Below are positions 7,115-15,762 of a DNA stretch of 64,000 nt, piece by piece. The DNA lies in contig DATGHU010000032.1 in assembly GCA_035307765.1 (NCBI GenBank), positions 106,900 to 170,899 on the forward strand. Reading direction: 5' to 3'. The number at the start of each line of letters is the position of its first letter. Position 1 is the stretch's first letter. The position numbers and the translations under genes are program-made. Source of the stretch: a bacterium. Its GTDB lineage: Bacteria; Sysuimicrobiota; Sysuimicrobiia; Sysuimicrobiales; Segetimicrobiaceae. The notes beneath the pieces are model-generated. The model was not told the DNA's origin. It saw only the letters and a list, made by a program, of their open reading frames with translations, and did no database searches.

Positions 7115-7633
7115 GTGCGATCCCTGTTCTGTGTGCTGGTGGTGGCCGCGGCGGTGGGACTCGCCGCGCTTCCGGGAGGAGCGGTGGGCACGTCGAAGGC
7201 CCCCGACTTCATCGGCGGAGGCCCCTGGTTCAACACCGAGGCACCGTTGACGCTGGCCGGCCTCCGCGGGAAGGTCGTCGCGGTGGAAATGTGGGCCGCC
7301 GGGTGCATCAACTGCATCAACACCTTCCCCTACGTGAAGCGCTGGGACGCGGCATACCGATCGAAAGGACTCGTGATCGTCGGGGTGCACTCGCCCGAAT
7401 TCCAGCACGAACACGCGGTGGGCTACGTGAAGGCGGCAATCGCCCGTGAGGGGATCACGTATCCGGTCGTGATGGATAACGACTTTCGAATCTGGAATGC
7501 CTACAAGAACGAATACTGGCCGACCCTCTACCTCATCGACAAGAGGGGCACCATTCGATACACGCACATCGGCGAGGGCGAGTACGACGCGACGGAGCGG
7601 ATGATCGCCAAGCTCCTGGCCGAGCACAGCTGA
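7115..7633 (+). CDS. DipZ/TlpA-like extracytoplasmic thioredoxin with CINC active site
   Basis: 172 aa, GTG start with an excellent AGGGGGTGAT about 8 nt upstream. A signal peptide (1-25) precedes a thioredoxin fold containing GPWFNTEAPLTLAGLRGK and WAAGCINCINTFPYV (C64, C67). This is the pattern of the periplasmic domain of mycobacterial DipZ, where it is fused to a CcdA domain; here the two parts are separate neighbouring genes. The cis-Pro region is YWPTLYLIDKRG. It probably takes electrons from the CcdA product. It is the Cys-containing counterpart of the TGA-containing thioredoxin two genes upstream. Confidence 0.9.
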   Translation: MRSLFCVLVVAAAVGLAALPGGAVGTSKAPDFIGGGPWFNTEAPLTLAGLRGKVVAVEMWAAGCINCINTFPYVKRWDAAYRSKGLVIVGVHSPEFQHEHAVGYVKAAIAREGITYPVVMDNDFRIWNAYKNEYWPTLYLIDKRGTIRYTHIGEGEYDATERMIAKLLAEHS

Positions 7634-7689
7634 GCGCGACGGCCGGCGCGCCGTGCCGCGTTGGCAACGGCCGGGAGAACAGTCCCCCC

Positions 7690-10600
7690 TTAGGCCACGG
7701 GCTGAAGGTGGCTGCGCACCGCCCCGAGCGGCCCGGAGGCCAGCGGCAGCCCGTCGCGGTACACGATCAGGTGGCCTGAAACCGCGGGCACGCGCGCGCC
7801 CGGCGTAAGGATCCCGGAGAGGTTGAGCGGGTCGGCCGCGGACACCAGCACGGTTTCCTCCGCGGGGGCCTGACGCCGAACCGCGCGGAGGGCTTCCACC
7901 GCCTCGGGCAGTGCATACTGCTCGCCGACGACCCCATCGACGAACCGGCCGCCGCGAATCTCCCCCGCGCTCTCCCACCGCCGATAGACGGCGAGCAAAC
8001 TCCGCCAGGGCGGCAGCTGCGGCTCTCGGGCGAGGACCTCCCGAAAGACGACACCGTAGCGGCGCAGGGACTGACGGGCGAGCACCTCCAGCCGCTTTTC
8101 CGGGGGCGGCGACTCCGGGAGGTCTCGCCGCCACAGAGACCATCGCCCCGACGGCGCATCGCCGGCCCGGTGCTCACCTCGCTTCCGCCGCCGCCCCGGC
8201 GCCCGTCGCAGAAGAAATCGCAGCCCGGCGACGCCGTCGCCGGCAACGAGGCCGCAGGCCACCAGTTCCCACAGCGCGGCCTCAACCTGTGCGGGGAGTA
8301 GGCGCAGCGAGCGCGCGAGATCGCCGAGGAATGACGCCCCGCGCCGCTCCAGCACGGCGAATACCTCGGCGGAGACCCGTCCGAGCCCCGCGGGTGGGTC
8401 GCCGCCATCTTGGGGGGCGACGAAGATCGGAAGGTCCTCGCGCAGGACGAAGGCGAGAGGGGCCTGGCGCGTGACGGTCTGTCGGCGGCGGCGGTCCGGA
8501 GACGCGACCTCCGCTCGGGTCCCCCCGGTCGGATACAACCGTCCCCAGGCGATCCGTCCCGACAGGCAGAGGTGCTCGAGATCCGCGGGGTTGTACGACC
8601 GCAGGCGTCCGGCCAGCACCTGATCCTCCCACGCCGTGGCCGGGAGTTCGAGCCCCTGGAGCTGCGAGATCACCTCGACCAGCCCGGGCCGGCCGTGCAG
8701 TTGGGTCCCGGGCTGGAGGTGCTGCCACCTGAAGAGGAACCGCATGTACGTCGCGGGGGCGACGGGCTCGATCTCCCGACGCAGCCGCCCCAGGGTCAGC
8801 CGGTGGATTCGAGCCAGCAGGTTCCTGGCGCACCATTCGACACCCTCGACCGCGGCGCCGGGGGTGAACCGCCCCTGGAGAACCATGCCCTCGTGCTCCA
8901 GCGAGAACAGCGCGGCGTCGACGGTTCTCTGCGCGAGGCCGAGCCGAGCGGACAGGGCGGCCGCGGTCACCGGTCCGAGACAATCCATCCAACCCTGCAC
9001 CACGCGCTGCCCCGCGGCCTCCTCGCCGATTTCGGTGTCGACGCCGGGGGGAACGGCCACCGCGGGCACGATCCCCGCATCCGGCCGCAGCGCCCGCAGC
9101 CAGGGCACCCGCTCGGCCGCCACGTAAGCCGAGACATCCCGCCCGTCGAGACCCCACGTGGCGACCGCGGCGCGGTGCCCCGCCACCAACGCCTCGGCCA
9201 TGCCCGACCACGGGCTGGCGTCGGCCACCGGAAGCACGCCGATGGAGAGGAGAAGATCGTGGAGCTCGTCGGGGGTGCGGAGATCGGGCCAGGCCTGGGC
9301 GCGTACCTCCGCGATCGCGGCCGGATCCAGCCGGCCGAGCGTTCCCGCAAGCTCCGGCGCGGTGCGCCGCAGGGAGACCGCGCGCGCCCGCCGCTCCTCC
9401 AGCGGGGCGTCGTCCAGGAAGGCGTACGGGTTCGCGTTGAGAATCTCGTGGGACATCGGTGAGGGCGCCGTCGTCTCCACCGACACCGCCTGGATCTCGC
9501 CTCGGTCAAGCGCGTCCAACACCTCGCGGAGGCCGTCGAGATCCATGGCTTCCCGCAGGCAGTTCTGTATCGTCTCGTTGACGAGCGGATGGTCCGGCGG
9601 GACGATCGGCCCGGCGTGGTTGTCCCCACAGGCCACCTGCGCCGGGAACACCGCCGCGAGCAGATCCTCCGCCCGCATGCGCTGCAGGGCGATCGGCACG
9701 CGGCGCCCGCCCTGCTGCCGCAGGACCGCCAGCGAGCGGGTCACGTTCCACCGCCAGCGGTTCGCAAACATCGGTGAGGCCAGCAACGCCTGGATGAGGT
9801 CCTCCTCCAGGGTCTGCCGCCGGGTCATCTCGAACACGCTCTCCAGCGGAAACGAGTGCTGCTCCCCCAGAGACAACACCAGGCCGTCGTCGGTCGCGGC
9901 CGCCTGCAGCTCGAAGTCGAAGGTCAGACAAAAGCGCTTGCGGAGGGCAAACCCCCAGGCCCGCGTGATCCGGCCGCCAAACGGCGCGTGGATTACGAGC
10001 TGCATGCCGCCGCTCTCGTCGAAAAACCGCTCGGCGATGACGGTGCGGTCGGTCGGCACGGCGCCGAGCGCTGCCTGGGCCGCCGCGACGTAGGCCACGG
10101 CCTGGCGCGCTCCGGCATCGTCGCACCCCGCTTCGTCGATGAGCCACCGGGCCGCGGCTTCCGGGTCGGCGAGTCGTTCCGCGACGCCCGCACGCAGCGA
10201 GGAGACCGCGGCCGAGAGCTCTCGGGTGCGGGCCGGCGCTTCGCCCAGCCAGAACGGCGAGCTGGGCGGTAGCCCGTGGGCGTTCTCGACGAGCACGCGC
10301 CCGGCCTCGACCCGCCGGATCTTCCAGGACATGTTCCCGAGGAGGAAGATGTCGCCCCGCTGGCTCTCGACGGCGAAGTCTTCGTTGACGCGGCCGACGA
10401 AGGTGCCGGGCGCCTCCTCGATCACGTCGTAGTCCCCGGTGTCGGGGATCGCGCCCCCGGAGGTGATCGCGGCGAGGCGGGCCCCGCGCCGCGGGCGCAG
10501 CCGTCCGTGGACACGGTCGCGGTGCAGGTAGGCGCCGCGGCGCCCCCGCCGGTCCGCCACGCCCTCGCAGAGGATCTCCAGCACCCCGTCGAACTCGGCG

Positions 10601-11979
10601 CGCGTGAGCTGGCGGTACGGCCAGGCGCGGCGCACGAGATCCCACAGGTCCTCTTCCGCCATTTCGGCCGCCGCGATCGCCGCCACCATCTGCTGCGCGA
10701 GCACGTCGAGGGGCTTCACGGGCAGCCGGGTACGGTCGAGCGCGCCCGCACGGACGGCCCGGACCGCGGCGGCGCACTGCAGGAGATCGTCGCGGGTCAA
10801 CGGGAGCAGCACGCCCTTGGGCGTCGCCCCCAACCAGTGCCCCGACCGGCCGACCCGCTGCAGCAGCGTCGCCAGCGCGCGGGGGGCGCCGATGTGGCAG
10901 ACCAGGTCGACATGCCCGATATCGATCCCGAGCTCCAACGACGCGGTGGCCACGACGACCGGGACCGCGCCGGACTTGAGCCGCTGCTCGGCCGCCAGGC
11001 GGACCGGACGGCTGAGGCTGCCGTGGTGCGCCGCCACCCGGTCCTCGCCGAGGCGGAGGGAGAGCGCGTGGGCAACGCGTTCGACTTGCCTGCGCGTGTT
11101 CACGAACACCAGGGTCGCCCGGTGCCGGCCGACGTGGACGGCGATCCGGTCGTAGAGCTCCTCCCACAGCTCGTGGGTGGTGATCGGCCCGAGCTCCCGG
11201 TCCGGGACTTCTATGCGGAGGTCGAGCGGGCGTTGATGCCCCACGTCCACGATGGCGCAGCCGGCCGCACCGCCGGCCTCCGGAGGGGTGCCGACCAGGA
11301 GGCGGGCGATCTCCTCGATCGGCTTCTGGGTGGCGCTCAGGCCGATCCGCTGCAGGCGCCGGCCGCAGAGAGCGTCGAGCCGCTCGAGGGAGAGGGCCAG
11401 ATGCGCGCCGCGCTTGTCCCCGGCCACCGCGTGGATCTCGTCGACGATCACGGTCCCGGCGGTGGCAAGCGCGCGACGGCCGCCTTCCGCGGTGAGGAGA
11501 ATGTAGAGGGACTCGGGGGTGGTGATCAGGATGTGGGGGGGGCGGCGAAGCATTCGCGTGCGGTCGCGGGCCGGCGTGTCACCGGACCGCACGGCAACGC
11601 GGATCTCCGGCAGCGGAGCGCCTTCTGCGTCGGCAAGCCGCCCGATGCCGCCGAGAGGCTCCCGGAGGTTCTTTTCGATGTCGTTCCCGAGCGCTTTGAG
11701 CGGAGAGACGTACACCACATCGATGCGGTCATCGAGCGTGCCCGCCGCCGACCTGAGGACGAGGCGGTTGAGCGCCCAGAGAAACGCCGCCAGCGTCTTG
11801 CCGGATCCGGTCGGCGCGGCGATCACCACGTCGCGCCCGGTGGCGATCTCGGCCCACCCGGCCACCTGCGGGGCGGTGGGGGCGGCGAACCGCTCGGCGA
11901 ACCACCGCCGCACCAGCGGGTGGAATCCCAAGAGCGTTCCGTCCTCTGGCATTCGAGAAGCGTCGTGTGCGTCGGTCAT
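7690..11979 (-). CDS. lhr: Lhr-type large ATP-dependent helicase
   Basis: 1429 aa superfamily-2 helicase of the large helicase-related family, active on DNA (3'-5' translocation on single strands and RNA:DNA hybrids in studied members) and tied to repair. Motifs in order: AAPTGSGKT (I), RSGDTPARDR (Ia), TTPESLYILL (Ib), DEIHAVAGDKRG (II, DEIH), LSATQKP (III), VFVNTRRQVERVAHAL (IV), ASLELGIDIGHVDLV (V), LLQRVGRSGH (VI). A winged-helix/Lhr core and the long C-terminal extension of full-length bacterial Lhr proteins follow. I take the ATG at 11979, with GGTGAGG about 6 nt upstream, rather than a GTG at 11991. It stands alone between convergent and same-strand neighbours. Confidence 0.93.
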   Translation of the reverse strand: MTDAHDASRMPEDGTLLGFHPLVRRWFAERFAAPTAPQVAGWAEIATGRDVVIAAPTGSGKTLAAFLWALNRLVLRSAAGTLDDRIDVVYVSPLKALGNDIEKNLREPLGGIGRLADAEGAPLPEIRVAVRSGDTPARDRTRMLRRPPHILITTPESLYILLTAEGGRRALATAGTVIVDEIHAVAGDKRGAHLALSLERLDALCGRRLQRIGLSATQKPIEEIARLLVGTPPEAGGAAGCAIVDVGHQRPLDLRIEVPDRELGPITTHELWEELYDRIAVHVGRHRATLVFVNTRRQVERVAHALSLRLGEDRVAAHHGSLSRPVRLAAEQRLKSGAVPVVVATASLELGIDIGHVDLVCHIGAPRALATLLQRVGRSGHWLGATPKGVLLPLTRDDLLQCAAAVRAVRAGALDRTRLPVKPLDVLAQQMVAAIAAAEMAEEDLWDLVRRAWPYRQLTRAEFDGVLEILCEGVADRRGRRGAYLHRDRVHGRLRPRRGARLAAITSGGAIPDTGDYDVIEEAPGTFVGRVNEDFAVESQRGDIFLLGNMSWKIRRVEAGRVLVENAHGLPPSSPFWLGEAPARTRELSAAVSSLRAGVAERLADPEAAARWLIDEAGCDDAGARQAVAYVAAAQAALGAVPTDRTVIAERFFDESGGMQLVIHAPFGGRITRAWGFALRKRFCLTFDFELQAAATDDGLVLSLGEQHSFPLESVFEMTRRQTLEEDLIQALLASPMFANRWRWNVTRSLAVLRQQGGRRVPIALQRMRAEDLLAAVFPAQVACGDNHAGPIVPPDHPLVNETIQNCLREAMDLDGLREVLDALDRGEIQAVSVETTAPSPMSHEILNANPYAFLDDAPLEERRARAVSLRRTAPELAGTLGRLDPAAIAEVRAQAWPDLRTPDELHDLLLSIGVLPVADASPWSGMAEALVAGHRAAVATWGLDGRDVSAYVAAERVPWLRALRPDAGIVPAVAVPPGVDTEIGEEAAGQRVVQGWMDCLGPVTAAALSARLGLAQRTVDAALFSLEHEGMVLQGRFTPGAAVEGVEWCARNLLARIHRLTLGRLRREIEPVAPATYMRFLFRWQHLQPGTQLHGRPGLVEVISQLQGLELPATAWEDQVLAGRLRSYNPADLEHLCLSGRIAWGRLYPTGGTRAEVASPDRRRRQTVTRQAPLAFVLREDLPIFVAPQDGGDPPAGLGRVSAEVFAVLERRGASFLGDLARSLRLLPAQVEAALWELVACGLVAGDGVAGLRFLLRRAPGRRRKRGEHRAGDAPSGRWSLWRRDLPESPPPEKRLEVLARQSLRRYGVVFREVLAREPQLPPWRSLLAVYRRWESAGEIRGGRFVDGVVGEQYALPEAVEALRAVRRQAPAEETVLVSAADPLNLSGILTPGARVPAVSGHLIVYRDGLPLASGPLGAVRSHLQPVA

Positions 11980-12060
11980 GCGGGGCCTCACCCGTACGAT
12001 ACCACGAGCGCCGTTCCCTCGCCAGCGGGACCCGGCACGGGTCAGCGAAGGGGCTCCGCC

Positions 12061-13416
12061 TCAGCCCGGGCGGATCAGGCGGCCCGACCCCGGCGGGGAC
12101 ATGACCTCTCCCTCTGCGAACACGAGGCGCCCCCGCACCAGCACCTTGTCGACGGCCCCGACGATCCGCCATCCCAGATAGGGCGTCCATGGGTGACGGT
12201 ACAGCAGCCGGTCTGCCGAGATCGTCCACTCTCGATGATAGTCAAAGAGGACGACGTCGGCATCGGCCCCCGGAAGAAGGCTCCCTTTCCGGGGAAAGAG
12301 CCCGAAGATGCGGGCCGCGTTCGTCGATGTCAGCGCCACGAGCCGCTCAAGCGGGAGGCCCCGCCGACGAACCCCCTCCCACACCAGGAGCGGCAGCAGG
12401 GTCTGGACACCGGTGATCCCCCCCCACGCCGCCCAGATGTCGTCGGCCCCTCGCGTCTTTTCCTCGAGGGGACAGGGCGAGTGGTCGGAGGCGATGCAGT
12501 CGATCGTCCCATCGGCCACCTCCCGCCACAACCCGTCCACCGCCGCCCGCGGTCGAAGCGGCGGCGCACACTTGGCGACAGGCCCGAGCCGGGCCGCGGC
12601 CTCTTCGTCGAGGAGCAGATAGTGCGGGCAGGTCTCGACGGTGACGTTCTGTCGCGCCCGCGCGGAGGCGATGCGGGCGGCGCCCTGCGGGATGCTCAGG
12701 TGCACGATGTGCAGCCGGCATCCGGCGGATCCGGCCAGGAGCAACGCCCGCTGAATCGCCCCGAGCTCCACCTCCGGCGGGCGCGACTCCCCCCAGGCGC
12801 GGGAGTCCCTGCGCCCGGCCCCCTCCAAGCGCGCGCGGAGGGAGAGGGCGAGCTCGTTGCTCTCCGCGTGGACACCGACCACCCCGCCCCACACGGCGAT
12901 GCGCTTCATGCCCTCCCAGAGCACGCCGTCGTCCGCCCGCGCGAACTCGGTCCCCGAGTCCGCCATGAACGCTTTGTAGCCCGCGACCCCCGCCTCCCGC
13001 AGCCCCTCCAGGGCATCGACGTTGCCGGGGACCAGGCCCCCCCACAAGGCGCAGTCCACCACGGCGCTCTGCGTGACCGCGGCGGCCTTGAGGGCGAATG
13101 CGGCGGCATCGGTCGTCGGCGGCACGGCGTTGAGCGGCATCTCGATGACGGTCGTCACCCCGCCGGCCGCCGCGCTCCGGGTGCCGGCCCCGAACCCCTC
13201 CCAGTGCGTGCGCCCGGGTTCGTTGAAGTGCACATGCGGATCCACGCACCCCGGCAGGACCAATCTGCCGGTGGCGTCGATCACCTCCTCCGCGTCCGGC
13301 CGCTCCCCGGGATCGAGGAGAGCGGCAATCCGTCCCCCGGCGATCATCACGGTGGCGGGGAACACCGCCGTGTGCGTCGCCACCATACCGCCGACGATCG
13401 CCGTCTCCGCCTTCAT
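12061..13416 (-). CDS. allB: Allantoinase / dihydroorotase-superfamily amidohydrolase
   Basis: 451 aa from the ATG at 13416 (a GTG at 13467 would add 17 residues that do not fit the family). It is expected to hydrolyse allantoin to allantoate in purine breakdown. The binuclear-metal residues are all visible: HVH (H61, H63 in CVDPHVHFNEPGRTHWEG), carboxylated Lys K148 (GYKAFMADSG), H183 (GVHAESNEL), H236/H239 (LHIVHLS) and D311 (IASDHSPCP). FNEPGRTHWEG, AKCAPPLRP and TSTNAARIFGL agree with AllB more than with dihydroorotase or hydantoinase. No other allantoin-pathway genes are adjacent, so the substrate is likely but not proven. Confidence 0.82.
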   Translation of the reverse strand: MKAETAIVGGMVATHTAVFPATVMIAGGRIAALLDPGERPDAEEVIDATGRLVLPGCVDPHVHFNEPGRTHWEGFGAGTRSAAAGGVTTVIEMPLNAVPPTTDAAAFALKAAAVTQSAVVDCALWGGLVPGNVDALEGLREAGVAGYKAFMADSGTEFARADDGVLWEGMKRIAVWGGVVGVHAESNELALSLRARLEGAGRRDSRAWGESRPPEVELGAIQRALLLAGSAGCRLHIVHLSIPQGAARIASARARQNVTVETCPHYLLLDEEAAARLGPVAKCAPPLRPRAAVDGLWREVADGTIDCIASDHSPCPLEEKTRGADDIWAAWGGITGVQTLLPLLVWEGVRRRGLPLERLVALTSTNAARIFGLFPRKGSLLPGADADVVLFDYHREWTISADRLLYRHPWTPYLGWRIVGAVDKVLVRGRLVFAEGEVMSPPGSGRLIRPG

Positions 13417-13646
13417 GCCCGCGTCCGCCCCAATCGGGGGACCCCGACGCGGCGGGGCCGCCGGCACGACGCGCTCACCCCGCTCCGTCGGGGCCGCCCC
13501 TCGCTCGAGGCACCCTCGGGACGAGTCCGATCGCGCTCAGCCTCGCCGCGCCGCCGCATGCGGTTCCCCTCCTCCGAAATTGGCGTTGTGATTCACGCTC
13601 GATCGGCGCTTCCCTGCCGCGGCTTCGCGGCATCGTCCGCACGGTG

Positions 13647-13658
13647 TGAACCGGTTCA
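13647..13658. promoter_or_regulatory. Perfect 12-bp palindrome, possible operator
   Basis: TGAACCGGTTCA is perfectly self-complementary. It lies in the roughly 310-nt intergenic region (13417-13728) between the divergent allantoinase and small membrane protein genes, about 70 nt upstream of the latter. Apart from this palindrome I see nothing else in that stretch. Dimeric regulators bind such sites, but no regulator gene is adjacent. Confidence 0.3.
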
Positions 13659-13728
13659 TCGCCCCCGCGGCGCGGTTCGGCTACGCTGTGTGGGCAGCGG
13701 ACACGACGCCCATCGAGGAGGACCGCGA

Positions 13729-13971
13729 ATGATGCCGCCAAACCTGTTCGGGCCGGGAGGGGGATGGGTGGTGCCCTCGGCGCTCGGCCTCCTCGCCTTC
13801 TCCGCGATGATCCTCCTCGCCCTGGATGACCTAGCGGCCGCCAGGGAGCGGTTGGAGAGCGCGGAGGCGGCCGAACTCGGTCTGCTTCTTCGCCCAAGCC
13901 GCGCTCCGGCGGATCGAACGCGCCCCCCAGAACACACCCCCGCCGGCGGTGCGCGCCGTTTGGGTCCCTGA
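13729..13971 (+). CDS. Small single-pass membrane protein, unknown function
   Basis: 80 aa with a strong GAGGAGG 7 nt upstream of a double ATG. One hydrophobic segment (about 15-32, VVPSALGLLAFSAMILLAL) is followed by a short amphipathic helix (DDLAAARERLESAEAAELG) and a Pro/Arg-rich tail. The ribosome site and membrane segment support a real gene; no family recognised. It is 137 nt upstream of the Mo-oxidoreductase locus on the same strand and may belong to it. Confidence 0.55.
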   Translation: MMPPNLFGPGGGWVVPSALGLLAFSAMILLALDDLAAARERLESAEAAELGLLLRPSRAPADRTRPPEHTPAGGARRLGP

Positions 13972-14108
13972 GCCACCCCGCGCCCGAGGCATCGCCCCGC
14001 CCGAATCCCCGGCATCGCGTGATCCGGCTCTCTTGCGTGCGCATTCGTTGCGGTTCGGGTGCCCCTCGGAGCAGGAATCCGGTTTAGACGCGCTGTAGGG
14101 GAACACTC

Positions 14109-15707
14109 ATGAATCCCAGCTCGCAGATCGCCGGAGCGGCACGCCCAGCTCCGCCCGCCCGTCCGCTGCGGTGGGCCAAGGTGATCGACCACACCCGCTG
14201 CGTCGGCTGTCACGCCTGCACGACCGCGTGCAAGTCTGAGAACGAGGTCCCGCTCTCCGTCACCCGGACCTACGTCAAGTCCGTCGACGTCGGAACGTTT
14301 CCCCAGACTCGACGGGCGTTCCAGGTCACGCGCTGCAACCAGTGTGCCGACGCGCCCTGTGTTGATGCCTGCCCGACCACGGCGATGTACAAACGCCCGG
14401 ACGGGATCGTCGATTTCAACAAAGCGATCTGCATCGGCTGCAAGGCTTGCATCGCCGCCTGCCCCTACGATGCGATCTTCATTAACCCCAACGACCTTTC
14501 GGCGGAGAAGTGTAATCTCTGCGCGCACCGCCTCGACGTCGGGCTGGAGCCGGCCTGCGTCGTCGTCTGCCCGACCGAGGCGATCCTCGTGGGCGACCTG
14601 AACGATCCCACCTCCAGGGTCGCGCAGATCGTGGGTCGCGAGCCGGTCGCCGTCCGCCGGCCCGAAAAAGGGACCCGACCGACGTTGTTCTACAAGGGCG
14701 CACACCAGGCGACCCTGGACCCGATCGCGGCGCGCCGGCCCGAAGGCGGCCTGTTCATGTGGAGCGAACAGGGGCGGTTCCCCGACCAGGTCACCTCGGG
14801 CCACCCGCACGGGTGGGCCAACTCCTCAGCCGCGGCACTGCTGAGCTACGACGTGCCGCACCTGGCGCCGTGGACGTGGCGGGTCAGCCTGTATACGTGG
14901 ACGAAAGGGATCGCCGCGGGCGCGTACCTCGTCCCGCTCCTGCTGATCCTGGGGGGATGGCTCTCCTGGACGAGCGGGCTGTGGCTGTGGGCGGCACCGA
15001 TCGTGGCCGGGGCCTTCCTCGCCGCGACCGGGGGGCTGCTGATCGCCGACCTCAAGCATCCAGAGCGCTTCTACCTCATTTTCACGCGACCGCAGTGGTC
15101 GAGCTGGCTGGTGCGGGGGGCCTTCATCATTGCGGCCTACTCCGCGGTGCTCGCGCTGCACGTCTTGGCCACCCTCCTCGGTGGGGATCGCCTGCAGCGG
15201 GCCCTCGCCGTCCCCGGCCTCCCGCTCGCCGCACTGAGCGCGGTCTACACCGCCTACCTGTTTGCGCAGGCGAAGGCGCGCGACCTTTGGCAGAACCCCC
15301 TGCTGCCGCCGCACTTCCTTCTGCAGGCCGGGCTTGCCGGATCCGCGGCGATGCTGCCGTTCGCGGCCTGGTTGGAACCCGATCTGATCCGGCCCCTCGT
15401 CGCGACGTTGGGTGGGGCCAGCCTCCTGCACCTGCTGTGCGTCTGGGGGGAGGCAACCTTACCCCACGCCACGGCGCACGCCCAGCTGGCGGCGCACGAG
15501 ATGACCGCCGGCCGGTACCGCGGATTCTTCCGGATGGGGAGCGCACTGGGGGCTGCGGGACTGCTCGCCTCCGCGATCGGCCTCGCCGCCGCCTCCCCCC
15601 TGCTGACCGCGGGAGCAGGGGTGGCCGCCGCGGCGGCGGCACTGACCGGCCTCCTCCTCTACGAGCACGCCTACGTCCAGGCAGGGCAGGCGGTCCCTCT
15701 GGCGTAG
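14109..15707 (+). CDS. Fused four-cluster ferredoxin and NrfD/PsrC-type membrane subunit
   Basis: 532 aa joining two subunits that are usually separate. Residues about 23-165 form a PsrB/DmsB-type electron-transfer domain with exactly 16 Cys in four CxxCxxCxxxC-like groups (31/34/37/41, 76/79/84/88, 108/111/114/118, 135/138/150/154), able to hold four [4Fe-4S] clusters. Residues about 250-530 are an NrfD-like domain with about eight membrane segments (TWTKGIAAGAYLVPLLL, LIADLKHPERFYLIFTRPQWSSW), expected to exchange electrons with quinol. There is no Tat signal, so the Fe-S domain should face the cytoplasm. It is first of three genes with the Mo subunit and TorD. An electron-transfer module of this kind is certain; electron direction and substrate are not. 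Confidence 0.92.
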   Translation: MNPSSQIAGAARPAPPARPLRWAKVIDHTRCVGCHACTTACKSENEVPLSVTRTYVKSVDVGTFPQTRRAFQVTRCNQCADAPCVDACPTTAMYKRPDGIVDFNKAICIGCKACIAACPYDAIFINPNDLSAEKCNLCAHRLDVGLEPACVVVCPTEAILVGDLNDPTSRVAQIVGREPVAVRRPEKGTRPTLFYKGAHQATLDPIAARRPEGGLFMWSEQGRFPDQVTSGHPHGWANSSAAALLSYDVPHLAPWTWRVSLYTWTKGIAAGAYLVPLLLILGGWLSWTSGLWLWAAPIVAGAFLAATGGLLIADLKHPERFYLIFTRPQWSSWLVRGAFIIAAYSAVLALHVLATLLGGDRLQRALAVPGLPLAALSAVYTAYLFAQAKARDLWQNPLLPPHFLLQAGLAGSAAMLPFAAWLEPDLIRPLVATLGGASLLHLLCVWGEATLPHATAHAQLAAHEMTAGRYRGFFRMGSALGAAGLLASAIGLAAASPLLTAGAGVAAAAAALTGLLLYEHAYVQAGQAVPLA

Positions 15708-15762
15708 GTGCGGCCGGCCCCGGGATTCCTTTTGATGATTCGCAGTGGACAGGAGGCTACGC

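Noticed and set aside
10276..13971. 1231-codon plus-strand open frame across the Lhr and allantoinase genes
   Set aside because: Antisense shadow caused by high GC. Its sequence is Arg/Pro/Gly-rich with no domain, while both opposite genes have complete motifs. Only its last 80 codons (13729-13971) have their own ribosome site and are kept.
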